A DNA stretch of 64,000 nucleotides from Danio rerio (taxonomy: Eukaryota; Chordata; Actinopteri; Cypriniformes; Danionidae), in contig NC_133178.1 in assembly GCF_049306965.1 (NCBI RefSeq), positions 57,623,001 to 57,687,000 on the forward strand. The letters run 5' to 3'. The notes below the pieces were generated by a model. It was given only the letters and a program-made list of their open reading frames with translations. It did not search any database and had not been told where the DNA came from. Of the stretch, positions 1 through 13,088 are shown piece after piece. The position numbers and the translations under genes are program-made. Numbering within the stretch: position 1 is the stretch's first letter; each line of letters begins with the position of its first letter.

Positions 1-121
1 AAACTCAACATTGCATATCCTGCAATGTTACTATTGCCAATCATCACACTGCGTTATCGATGCTGTACAATATATTGCGCAGACCTGCTTTAAAACAATA
101 TTAACACTATAATTGACTGTG

Positions 122-834
122 CAGGGTTCAACGCTAAGGACATTTTCTACTGGCCCGACTGGACCAGCAGTTCAGATTTTTACCGGCCCTGCCAAAATTT
201 TCACTGGCCCCACCAAAATAAATAAATAAAAAATAGCTATTTATTTAGCCACATATTTTAAATAATGAGTCAAAAATAATGTTGTTGAATCTAGAATTTA
301 AATATTTTTAAAATGTTAAAATATATAGCAGTAAAATACAGCAGTATGGAAAATGTGCAGGTATTTTATTGCTAAACAAAAAGTGGCTGACCTAAAAGTG
401 ATGGAAAATTATGCAAAACATCACTTCATTTTTTTCGTTGTGTTGCACCCATGTAAATATCTTTTTCCACAACGTTGGAAACAGACGTTTTCTTTTAGCC
501 TCATAATTTGATGTTGTCGTCTCTTCACTGTCCTGGTTTTTACCAGGTTGTGAAAAAAATAACGTGCTAACAACAACCAATCAGATAAAAGGAACCAAAA
601 AGCAATATGGGGTTCACGACTTTACAGAAAACGTAGCATTCTGAGACTTAAAAGCACAAATTGTTTCTCAGTTCTAAGACTGTATTTGCATACAATTGAC
701 ATAGTAGCAGGCAAATAAAAATTTGATGACAAGGCAGCACTGGCCTGATCGGGCCAGTAACGATTCTCTTTACTGTCCCGAACATCTCTCATGCTGGCCC
801 CGGGCCATCGGGCAGTCCTTATTGTTGAGCCCTG
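122..834. mobile_element. Degenerate hAT-type DNA transposon relic
   Basis: The ends are inverted repeats: the left begins CAGGGTTCAACGCTAAGGAC and the right, read from the other strand, begins CAGGGCTCAACAATAAGGAC. On the minus strand around 392-580 a short reading frame contains a run resembling the N-terminal BED/TTF-type zinc finger of hAT transposases (KRKR, then F-W-F-W, then MFC). The CAGGG terminus and BED-like remnant both point to hAT. Flanking 8-mers (tgactgtg and ctgtgaac) share only a 5-base core, so the target duplication is unclear. No functional transposase remains. Confidence 0.65.
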
Positions 835-1359
835 CTGTGAACAATGTTGTACTTTGATAATGTTAACTGCTAATACAATTTCCCTAATTATAATTCGCAA
901 AGAATACTGATATAAAAGATTTGACTGAGTAGGTGAACATCTGAATTTGTGAATATGAAACCAACTTTACCCCTTCACAACAAATCTTTGCTCTTTCTAA
1001 AGAAAATCTGTGCTGCTTTATATTGCTTGCTTTTTAATATTTGACATACTCATTACACACTAAATAAATGTATACTATTCTATCAAGATTAATGAGAACT
1101 GTGGTGATATATACTAGTTAGGCATGGGCCGTTATAAGATTGTGACGTAAGACAACTTTGGATAAAAATATCAAGGTTACATAATAAAAAAAAACTTTTT
1201 CCCAACATTGAACACAATATATTTTATTTTAAGAAACATTTTAAATATTTTGGAAGAGTAGATTTTGATGTGAAGTGTCCTTTTCTGCTGGAGATACTGT
1301 GACCCTATACTGGGGTCATAAAAAAAAATTCTACATATACCGAAGTGAAGCATTTAACC
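835..1359. other. AT-rich spacer, no gene seen
   Basis: Low-complexity AT-rich sequence. No open frame of note, splice structure or repeat that I recognise. Confidence 0.5.
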
Positions 1360-2467
1360 AAGGATCTGAGAATCCTGGTAGCAAACTTATGTGTGTGTTG
1401 TTTTAGCAAAACATTCATTTGTGTTGTGTTTTATTTTCATTTGTTTTCATTCATTTATTCTTCATTTAATTATTTTCACTCATTCATTTTCTTTTCGGCT
1501 TAGTCCCTTTAATAATCTGGGGTTGCCACAGCGTAATGTACCGCCAACTTATCCAGCATGTTTTACGCAGAGGATGCCCTTCCAGCTGCAACCCATCTCA
1601 GGAAAAACATCCATACACACTCATTCAAACACATACACTACGGACAATTTAGCCAACCCAATTCACCTGTACCACATGTCTTTGGACTGTGGGGAAACCG
1701 GAGTATCAGGAGGAAACCCACGCGAAAGCAGGGAGAACATGCCAACTCCACACAGAAACGCCAACTGACCTAGTCGAGCATCCAGTGACCTAAGGCGACA
1801 GCGCAACTACTAAACCACTATAAGGCGACGGCGCCACCTACTCCGCCACCGCGTCGCCCATTTAATTATTTTATTTAATCATGTGATTAATAGTCATTTA
1901 TATAATTAGCATTATATCATTTTATTGATCAATAAATAATGATTTAATTATTTTTTGTCATTTTATTATGTTTTTATATTTTATTATTTTCCCATCATTA
2001 TTACTTCATTATTATTTCCATTTTTCCATATTGTTATAATCTTATGACTGTGTGGATTCAAGTGACACTTGTTTTCATGAGTAAGAGATAGAGAATGTCT
2101 CCATTTCAGGGTCTGTATTGTCTCTGGACAATATTGTGAAACAGTAATTTTCCTCTGCTGTTGCTTGTGGTATTATAACACTTGTTGGATTCATCCTGGT
2201 AAGATAAAGTTTGAGCATTGAATCATAAGCAAACTAAATTTATTCAATAAACTCTGCTCTTTCTTTATCATCATTACTTCATCTCCTGCTTCCGCTCCTC
2301 TCTTTCTCAGTTAACTCCTATATTGATAGGAGACTTTTAATTCAGTTGAATACTGGTTAACAAGTTTAGATATTGAAAACTTTGCTGACTTGTTGTCCAG
2401 ATACCTAGAGAAACAGACATTTTTTTTACAAGATTTGGCATCTGGGACTGGATCTTATTTATCTGGC
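1360..2467 (+). repeat. Arm 1 of an inverted repeat pair (LTR-like, family uncertain)
   Basis: This unit recurs in inverted orientation at 8067-9957. Net of insertions, the arms are about 0.7 kb. Each carries an AATAAA followed by a pyrimidine-rich tract near 2248-2320, reminiscent of the R/U5 part of a long terminal repeat, so an old LTR-element fragment is likely but the family is not established. It is broken and non-coding. A SINE interrupts this arm at 1477-1858. Confidence 0.55.
1477..1858 (-). mobile_element. DANA-type tRNA-derived SINE, near full length
   Basis: It matches the abundant zebrafish SINE family I remember as DANA: the minus strand shows the tRNA-like head (GGCGACGC... 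near 1855), then the body, and the tail reading GGACTAAGCC...GAAAATGAATG. It is flanked by perfect 14-bp direct repeats (catttaattatttt at 1463-1476 and 1859-1872). The same position in the inverted arm at 8067-9957 is empty, so the insertion postdates the arm duplication. Confidence 0.85.
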
Positions 2468-4058
2468 ATGTAGATGGTCCAACAGTAGGAACAATAAATC
2501 ATAAAATTCTGTCGGTTTTGAAAAAGCTTGACTTTTCCAACCTGTGGTAAACCTTGAAACCGCTTATCGTCCTATGCCAAATACTAGTGATTTATTAACA
2601 TGCCATTTGGGTTGACTCCATGCAAAAAAGGACACTGTATTTGAAATATACAATTTTAAAAATATATAGAAATATGTCAAAATACATAAAGGAATCTGCC
2701 TTGTATTGTACCTTGAATCACCATCCTGGTCCTCTGTAGAGTCGCCTGAGGTATTCAACACATATGGACTCCGCTGTTTTGCTTTGATAAAAAAAAAAGT
2801 ACATTTTTTTTTACACAATACATTTGAAAACTAGAAAATAAGCAGTACCTCTTCTAAATAAAATAACTCTTGTATAATCTGCAAATAATATTTCAAACTG
2901 TGAATTTCTTGCATCTTCTGTAAACAAGTTTTATATTCACGCGTTCAGACTTTTTCCTTAACAATATAATTTCAATAATTTTTTTTGCCAAATTCTGAAT
3001 GGTGAAATCAGATCAGCAGCCAATGAGTATCAACGTACAACATTGTTCACAGTCAAATAAATAGTGCTAGTGTTGTTTTTAAGTCATATTTGCTTGTGAT
3101 TTCAACCCAATATTCAAAGTACCATGGTAAATAATAAAGGGGGCATGTCACAAATTGTCACTGAATGAATGTGTGAACCGAAAACCAATTTTACCTCAAT
3201 AACCTTAATCAAGTTTGGTTTTTGACCCTAAGAAAACGTTTGGGCACCCCTGCAATAGATGAAGCAGGAATAACGTTAACGTTACTTACATGTAGCAGAG
3301 GACGTGTTTTCGGATGCTCTCTGGAACGGGTATCGGAAGAGCAGTTTATTTCCTCGGCTGCCAGAACTTACTAATATCACACTGATGGGACTTGTTTTTT
3401 CCCCATTGGGCTGCAGGCTGGACTCGGATTGTTTCCACATCGGCTTTGGGTCTGAGTTTAAATCTGCTGTCCACTGCTTGTACATCCTTTTGTGAAATAC
3501 TTATGTTATGTCAAGGGAATTAAAGCTAAAACTGTGACTTTATATGATAAGATTGGTTAACTTAGGTGTGGTTGGTTAAATGTTTGATCTGCATTAGAGT
3601 TTATGAGTATGAGAAACCCGGTACATTTGATGAAGTGCATTACTGATAACCTAAATGAGTGGTTGATAAATAACAAATTCTGTTAGCCTGCTGGCTAACG
3701 TTAGCCAAAATCAGCAACAAAATAACCACACGCAACGTTATCATTTACCAGATCGTAGCCCAAATTGTTTTATCCATCAGTCAACGGCTGGCTAAATATG
3801 TTGATTTTACTGTGATCTCAATCTGACAGTGAAAAAATAGCACTGACAGCAAAACGTCAGTTCTTTCTATGGTTCTTTCTAAAACACAACAGCACAGTGT
3901 TTGGTGTTACTCTACGTGCACCGTAGAAGTACAAATGACGTGCTGCAATAGTTCCGCTTCTCTCTGAATGAGTCGTCCCTCGCCATCAAAATGCATTTTG
4001 TGCATATTTTACTGCGTAATATTTTATGTTGTCTGCTAAAGATGTTAACAGTGACACA
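2468..4058. other. Intergenic, no supported gene
   Basis: Short frames on both strands (for example 3282-3495) overlap each other, have no recognisable domain and no splice or promoter support. I see nothing else. Confidence 0.5.
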
Positions 4059-4123
4059 GTGAGTGTGCGTGTGTGTGTGTGTGTGTGCATATATGTAAAT
4101 ATAATATAGGAAATTGCCAATTT

Positions 4124-4163
<40 letters not shown>

Positions 4164-4200
4164 TGTGTGTGTGTGCGTGTGTGTGCGTGTGTGTGTGTGA
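4059..4200. repeat. GT tract and (AC)n(GT)n palindromic microsatellite
   Basis: A GT run at about 4063-4087 is followed by an AC run (4127-4160) abutting a GT run (4161-4198, with two GC interruptions). The AC/GT junction is a perfect inverted repeat that could fold into a hairpin with arms of about 30 bases. Frames read through it are artefacts. Confidence 0.9.
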
Positions 4201-6397
<2,197 letters not shown>

Positions 6398-6504
6398 CAA
6401 CTCTTTCTAAAATATCTTCAACCTACATTGCATATAGGGCTGCACAATATATCAGAGAATTATCAAACTTGCAGTTGTGTGCAATATACACAACACAATG
6501 ACTT

Positions 6505-6700
6505 ACATTTATATTTAAGAATTTAGCAGATGCTTTTATCCAAAGCGACTTAGACCCATAAACACACCAAGAGCAGCGGGCTGCCTGGAGCAGTTGGTGG
6601 TTTGCTGCCTTGATTGATGAGATTTCTGTTAATCACTCCCACCACCTAATCATTGCTGGTCCCAGGACTCAAACCTCCGACATTTTGATAACAAATCTGC
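6505..6700. repeat. Fish-wide interspersed repeat fragment
   Basis: It contains the hallmark GCTTTTATCCAAAGCGACTT at 6531-6550, followed by a decayed body that includes CAGGACTCAAACC near the end. I recognise the motif as part of a widespread teleost interspersed repeat but cannot name the family with certainty. Confidence 0.6.
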
Positions 6701-7090
6701 CCTAAATTTGCAATTAATTAGATATTTAATTTATCTTTCTGTATCTGCCATTTTGTACACCACCTAAAATACATTTCAGCACATCAGGAGATGTTGCATG
6801 TCAACATGCACTTCTGAAACCAAGCAGTGTAGGCATGCTAGTTTTCAGGACAAACATGTAAAGATTTTAGTATTTATTCTGAAATATGACCATGTATGCA
6901 AGCCGAGGTTAAGAAAGCATTAAGACAACATGGAAGTGTCTTGACTCTTTCATATTTTGTTGTTGTTGTTTTTGTTGTTTGTTTGTTTTCCTGGTTGTTT
7001 TAATGTTTTCAGGTAGAGCAAAGTGGTGATGACCTTTATTTATTTTATTTATTTATTTTATTTGCATTGTTAAAATGTGGTTTGTTTTCA

Positions 7091-7469
7091 ACTAGGCTGG
7101 TTGGCTGGTTTTAGCTGGTCGACCAGGCTGGTTTTAGAGGGGTTTTGGTCACTTCCAGGCTGGTTTCCAGCCATTTCCAGCCTGGTCTTAGCTAGTCATG
7201 CTGGGAGATGACCAGCTAAAACCAGCTTGACCAGCCTAGCCAGGCTGGGAGCCCAGCCAAAAACAGCTATGTCCTGCTTAAACCAGGCTGGTCAAGCTGG
7301 GTTTAGCTGGATTTAGCTGGTCATTTACCAGCCTGACCAGCTAAGACCAGGCTGGAAATGACTGGAAACCAGCCTGGAAATGGCCAAAACCCCTCTAAAA
7401 CCAGCCTGATCGACCAGCTAAAACCAGCCAACCAGCCAAGGCTGGTTTAAGCTGGATTTTCCAGCAGGG
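7091..7469. repeat. Large fold-back palindrome (GCTGGT-rich, MITE-like)
   Basis: The left half (7093-7220) is the reverse complement of the right half (7310-7465) over most of its length, built from GGCTGGTTTTAGCTGGTC-type modules, with an asymmetrical centre near 7265. The right end has an extra terminal segment (CCAGCAGGGT) missing on the left, so the left end is truncated. It is probably a non-autonomous fold-back DNA element. Confidence 0.75.
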
Positions 7470-7545
7470 TAAATCATTCTGTTCCCTTTCAGTTCCCTTT
7501 TACAAAAGGAGGTTACAGTCATGCTTTCTTTTTAAATAACATGTT

Positions 7546-7575
7546 GTTGTTGTTGTTGTTGTTGTTTTTTTTTAA
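7546..7575. repeat. Short (TTG)n microsatellite
   Basis: About six GTT units followed by a T run. Confidence 0.85.
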
Positions 7576-8066
7576 TAACATCACTTACTGTATATTGTAT
7601 TATTTAGAATGTTATTGCATAACACATTTTCTACAATAGCACACAACCCTAATTGTAAGCGTGAATGTCCTCAGCATGAACAGTATAGTGCGGGTAAATG
7701 GAAAATCTTTTAAATTTTTCAGACAAAACTAACTTCCCAGCAAGTAAAACACAAAATGTAATTAATCAATAACTAATTTCAATCATTGATTCTTGCTTAC
7801 AGAACAGCCACTGGCTCTTCACACTCTTACCTCCACCTGCTTCTGAAAGTCTACATCCTGTCCAGGAGCCTCCAGTCAGTAAGTGAGCGTCGTCGTTTAA
7901 TATCATGTGAGGCTGGCTCTTAATCACTTTCCAGAATCACTTGTAAGAACACCAACTGGAAACTCATCTTTTCCATGAGCAATTGAATACATTAGATATA
8001 AAAAGAATAAAATTCCTCTAAATTTTTCTATAAGCAATATCACTAATGTTAGAGCACCTTTTCCAG

Positions 8067-9957
8067 GCCAGATAAATACGATCCAGCCCCAGACGCCAGA
8101 TCTTGTCAGAAAATGTCTGTTTCTCCAGTTATCTGGACAAAAAGTCAGCAGAGTTTGCAATACCTAACCCTGTTAACCAGTATTTAACTGAATTAACAGT
8201 CTGCTACCAATATAGCAGTTAACTGAGAAAACCAGAGAGGAGCGGAAGCAGGAGATGAGGTTATGATGATAAAGAAAGAGCAGAGTTTATTGAATAAATT
8301 AGTTGCGTGTGTTTCAATGCTCAGACTTCGTGTGACCAGGATGAATCCAACAAGTGTTATTATACCACAAGCAACAGCAGAGGAAAATTACTGCCTCACA
8401 ATATTGTCCAGAGACAATACAGACCCTGAAATGGAGACATTCTCTTATCTCTTAGGCCCCGTTTACACTAGTGCGTTTTAGTTTGAAAACGCATAAGTTT
8501 TGCTACGGTTACGCCATCCGTCCACACTACGCCGGAGTTCTCGAGCGCCGAAAACGGAGCGTTTCGAAAACGCTGGAGAGGCCGTTTTCATTCTAAAACG
8601 CTGCAGCTCCGTCTCAGTGTGGATGGGGAAAGACGGAGATATCTGAAAACGGAGGCGGGGCTGCAGACATTCGCCTCTCTGATTGGGGCTTTTCCTCAAT
8701 ATTAAGTAGCCTAACACACAGTTCAGTCCTGAATCTTCTCCGTGTAAGTTCAGACTTCGCAAGTTTGATCAAGGCTGCATCTCTTCTTCTCAGTTTGATA
8801 TGGAAAACATACCGAGGACCAGCGTCAATCTTCACAGGGAACAGTGTACTTTATAACTTCATTCACATCACCTTGGCTACGTTGTTTCACTTTCTCAACA
8901 ATAAAATGTAAACTTGATATAAGGAACTGCCTATTTTTATTTTAATATTAACAACTAAACAGACAGCAGAAATGTTGAGGCGTCGTGCTGCATATATGAG
9001 CGTCATCTTCACTGTGTGCATATTTATAACAAAACGGAGCCGATAACAACTGCCTCCTTTCAATTTCAGTGAAAATACGAAACACACCCTCTCTTTTGCT
9101 GAATATCAGTTTTAATAATCGATAATGGCCATTATAAAAGTATAACATACAATAAGTTTATACATTATAGGAAATAAAGGCAAGCGATCAGTCAATATAC
9201 AGAATGTAGGCTACGTGCTTACATTAATCATTAACTTATCTTTGCGCTCAGCCAAAACACGTTACCTGAGAACAAGTAATAGATTCCAGTGACCAAAGTC
9301 AGGGAATATGTCGTTAGATAAAGACAACAAGATGAATGAAATATCACGTTTTATAAATATAGTGAGATTAGATCCAGCGGGAGATGCTTGATGAGAAGTC
9401 CGACTAGCAGAGCTCTCATCTGGGTAGATGGGCTCCAGCGATTGCCAAAGTGTGTGTGTGTGGTCACGTGATGTGCGTTTTCAGCGTTTTGGTGTGGACG
9501 GAGAGCAGTTCAGAAACGCTGGGTAAAACGCGAGTGTGGACGCGGATCGTTTTCATTCTAAAACGCCGTTTTAAAACTAATACGCACTAGTGTAAACGGG
9601 GCCTTACTCATGCAAACAAGTATCACTTGAATCCACACAGTCATAAGATTATAACAATATGGAAAAATGGAAATAATAATGAAGCAATAATTATAGGAAA
9701 ATAATAACAATAAAGTATAGGCACGTAATAAAATGACAAATAATAATCAATAATAATAATCAAATCATTAACTAATGATCAATAAAATTATAAAATGGTA
9801 ATTATATAAATGACTAATGATCATATGATTAAATAAAATAATTAAATGTAGAATAAATGAATAAAAACAAATGAAAATAAAACACATCCCAAATGAATGG
9901 TTGCTTTCTTGAAACAACAAACACACATAAGTTAACAACAAGGATTCTCAGATCCTT
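8067..9957 (-). repeat. Arm 2 of the inverted repeat pair (LTR-like), interrupted
   Basis: The reverse complement aligns with 1360-2467, from a shared inner edge (tatttatctggc in arm 1) to a shared outer edge (aaggatctgagaatcc). It is interrupted by a 1.15-kb DNA transposon at 8455-9603 and lacks the SINE found in arm 1. It is an old, broken, non-coding fragment. Confidence 0.6.
8455..9603. mobile_element. Non-autonomous PIF/Harbinger-like DNA transposon
   Basis: The 1149-bp element has terminal inverted repeats starting GGCCCCGTTTACACTAGTGC at both ends; identity continues past 30 bp with a few mismatches. The flanking trinucleotide TTA is duplicated (8452-8454 and 9604-9606). The uninterrupted counterpart in arm 1 (around 2077-2090) has a single TTA at this point, confirming the boundaries. 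A 3-bp TTA duplication is the PIF/Harbinger hallmark. No transposase frame is present; frames inside (8478-9148) are unsupported. Confidence 0.85.
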
Positions 9958-10545
9958 AGATAGATTCTTCACTAAGTAGCACTTCTTGTGTGCATTGCCT
10001 CTTCATGTTGATTCACTTTTTGTCCAGGAAACAAACCCTATTGATAACCCTGTTTTAACATTAAAAATCCTTAATGACCCATTACCTTCTTAAAAGCAAA
10101 CAAGAATTTAAAATGATGCTGTTTTGATACAGAACAATTATTACATGTAAACCATTAATAGTTGTAAAATCACAGAGTACGCATATTTAGGCATCACAAT
10201 TGATGACATTAAAATTGAAGCAAACACTAGTATGATTAGGGGGGAAATTCTTCAAAGTTTGTGCTTTAAGGGAACTTTTTAGTGGATGTTGCTGTTATGA
10301 AGATGTTTTGTACTTGAATCTGAAAATTTTCTATTATTTGTTGGTATTGGGACTTGAATGTAAAGAACATGGGCAAGTTGAACAGTATCGTTTAAATGTG
10401 CAGGAGGATGTGGGCTGATTTAAGCAATATCACACAACTGCCTCTTTAATGATGTCACAGACTGTTCTACATATTTTTAGTTAGAGGATACTTGATATTT
10501 TTACATTACATGACCTCTAACAAACTGCAGCTTGATAGAACTTAA
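9958..10545. other. AT-rich intergenic, nothing seen
   Basis: No recognisable exon or repeat between the inverted arm and the fossil globin pair. Confidence 0.5.
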
Positions 10546-10633
10546 CAGAATCGACACCTTAATTGATTGCTTTGTTTATAGTTTCCAACGAACTGAATCA
10601 TCATTGAATTTAGGCAGAGATCTTCACAAGACT

Positions 10634-10990
10634 TCAGAAGTAGCGGCTTGTGAGAACAGCCACAATTACAGACAAATGTTTCTGCTACACTGACTGGATA
10701 GTGGGGTTGAAAGCGGGTCCAAAATTGGTTTCGATGACAATGGTCGGGCAGCTGCTTGAACAAAAAAAATAAGCATTTATTAGGTCACAGTAGTCTCTTT
10801 CCCATAAAACAATTGAAATGCATACATGCAAAGTCTTTTTTCAAATACATCAAGGAATGTGTTATGCAAATTAAAATAAACTAAACAAACCCTAAATAAA
10901 CCTTAAATAAACCTTGCCAGGGTCTGCGATCCAGTTTCATCAATGTTGATTTTGACACTTGCAATAGTCAGAATCTGACAACTGCACCAT
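10634..10990 (-). pseudogene. Beta-globin pseudogene related to hbbe2, exon 2 deleted
   Basis: The exon 1 relic (10990 back to 10913) keeps the start codon and the GT donor but has lost about 14 bases internally relative to hbbe2. Intron 1 sequence (about 10800-10870) is joined directly to intron 2 sequence (about 10765-10795), so all of exon 2, with both haem-contact histidines, is missing. The exon 3 relic (about 10751 back to 10634) still ends in a codon run and TGA like hbbe2, and matching 3' flank continues to about 10548. The parent is clear because noncoding flanks also align with 15380-16690. It is a dead duplicate of the host gene, not a processed copy, since introns remain. Confidence 0.9.
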
Positions 10991-11039
10991 CATGATTACT
11001 ATAAAATTAGTAAAAGCACCAAAATCACGAAATGTTGAT

Positions 11040-12216
11040 TCCAGTGTGCTATATTGTCAGGAAAAGAATCAATGCTTTATGTAGTGATTTTGTCCAAATC
11101 CAAACTCAGACCTCAGAAGAAGCTGCTTATTAACCAATTTGTAGAGTGTTACAAAAAAGTGAACTGGAAAATGTCCAGAAATACAAAATTCGATTATCTT
11201 TATACTTTTGACAGATTAATCTGTGACAGCTGTATATTCTCAATTGTTATTTTTTTATATTTATGAAACGGATGTGAAAGTAAATAAAATCATCTAAAAT
11301 CTAATTTATGTTTTATTTTGCGGCAGTGCAACTCTTTTAGCTTTATCTGGACACTCAGACGTGTTCCTCCCAAAATGTTGGTTCTTTGTTAAAAGTGATA
11401 ACTGAATATGAATGCCCTGTTCTTTTTGATTTGTCACACCCTTTAGGTACCATCTGTTGTCCCCAAATGACCCTCAAGCATATCTCATGCAACTACAAAT
11501 GCCTATAAAATATATATATTTTCTTCAATTCTCTACGTTAATGTTTTTGCCTATACAAAAACTCTTTATCAAAATATTCTAATAACCAATTTGATTCTTA
11601 TAATGTGCAAAACATTTAAATATCTAAAAATAAAAACTAAATATATATAATAACCTAAAAAAACATAATAATAAAAAAATAAATAAAACTTTTTACTGTA
11701 GAAAATCTTTTGTGGATTTTTTTTTGTATTTTGAAGGTAAAAGTTAAAGGTTTTGTATGTGTTTTGATGTATGTTTTTTATGGAACCATAGAGGATGAGA
11801 ATAATTAACTTTTATCTTAAAATTGTTGTTTATTGGCATCATTGGTTCCATAATGAGCATTTAGTATTCATGAAACCTTTAAAAGGTGTGCAAAAAATAT
11901 GGCTTTGCATATGGCTTTTTTGGAACCCCTGTGTCAGTTTTTCAAAACAGTTGTTGATTTATAACGTTGCAAATATGAAAAAAGACATTCAATGCATTAC
12001 TGTTTTCACCTAAAAATAAGTGATAAAAAATATTTTTGACATGATGTAAGATTAGACTGCATTTTGGTTAGCTATGACTTTTTTTGTTTTGTTTTTAAGG
12101 CTACCATAACACAGCTAAATATATAAGTATTTATGCATAAGATACATGTTTATATTCAAATAAATACAAACATTCACTATTTTGGGAGAAAATGATTCAG
12201 TGAATAAAAAATCATC
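11040..12216. repeat. Decayed paralogue of the hbbe2-hbae5 intergenic region
   Basis: Blocks here match the interval 16310-17650, in the same order: for example TTTATCTGGACACTCAGAC (11341 and 16558), CTGTCCCCAAATGACCC-type sequence (about 11455 and 16670), and the AGCATTTAGTATTCATG-like block (about 11855 and 16715). This is noncoding sequence carried along with the duplicated gene pair. No gene is in it. Confidence 0.75.
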
Positions 12217-12378
12217 TGCAGTTGTTGGCTGAAGTCTGAGAAGTGGAACTGTTGGGTGAGGCAGCAATAATTATAAAATTTACATTTAACACTCTGCTTT
12301 TGCAATACCAAGTGGAAGGGATCGGAAATGAGTTTTGACAGCTATAAGGATAAATCCGCCTTTTTGGAAATATGTGCA
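12217..12378 (+). pseudogene. Alpha-globin pseudogene: promoter and partial exon 1 related to hbae5
   Basis: It aligns with the promoter and first exon of the intact alpha gene at 17652-17830. The shared TTGGCTGAAGTCTGA block, a surviving TATAAAAT (about 12275) and an ATG at 12328 are followed by a recognisable but frame-damaged start of exon 1 (ATGAGT, then GACAGCTA and AAGGATAAA). Similarity stops after about 50 coding bases; no exon 2 or 3 was found. With the beta fossil at 10634-10990 it reproduces the divergent beta(-)/alpha(+) layout of hbbe2/hbae5, so both are one decayed unit. Confidence 0.85.
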
Positions 12379-13043
12379 CTAATTATTAACAGGCCTATAT
12401 AAAAAGTTCATAAGTGTTTTTTTAATGCACAAGTCGTCTATTTTAAAATAAAAGTCGGTTAATCATAAGTACAGATATTAAATCCAAAACATGCTGGAAT
12501 GATCACAGTGTTTAATATAAGGTCGTTAAGCTCTCTTTGCATTATATGTGAAATTTTATGTAATGACATCATTCTGATCAACGTTATTCTCAACGTTGTT
12601 TTCCCTGTTTTACTTAAATATTTGGAAGCTAATATTCATATTTGTCTAATTTTCAATAATATTTGCAAACGTTCATGTTTTGTATGGTGAAGAAGAAAAA
12701 TCTTTGGTTCTAATAAATTTATTACAATAACCGCCAAATAGGAAATTAAAACGGTGAGAAATCACCTATAGGCCGATGCGTTGTTTATTTTTTAAATAGG
12801 CTAAACAAATAAGATGCCGAAACTTACTGCAAAGTTGCAAAGTTCTTTTTAAATTAGAATGCAGAAAAAATTAGCAATTAATTTTATTTGGACTATGTTT
12901 AATCCTCACAGATAAGTTTAGTTGCCTTAATTTGTTGAACTGTTCAATTTAAGCTTGGAATAAAATTAAAAATAGCTACTACGGATATCAAATTCCGAGT
13001 TCATATGAAGCATGCAACTCATTATGGTAGAATAGTAGTATGC

Positions 13044-13088
<45 letters not shown>

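Noticed and set aside
3282-3495. Overlapping frames on both strands near 3.3-3.5 kb
   Set aside because: No domain, no conservation clue and mutual overlap; probably chance.
8478-9148. Several minus frames of 66-94 aa
   Set aside because: They lie inside the non-autonomous Harbinger-like element and do not resemble a transposase.
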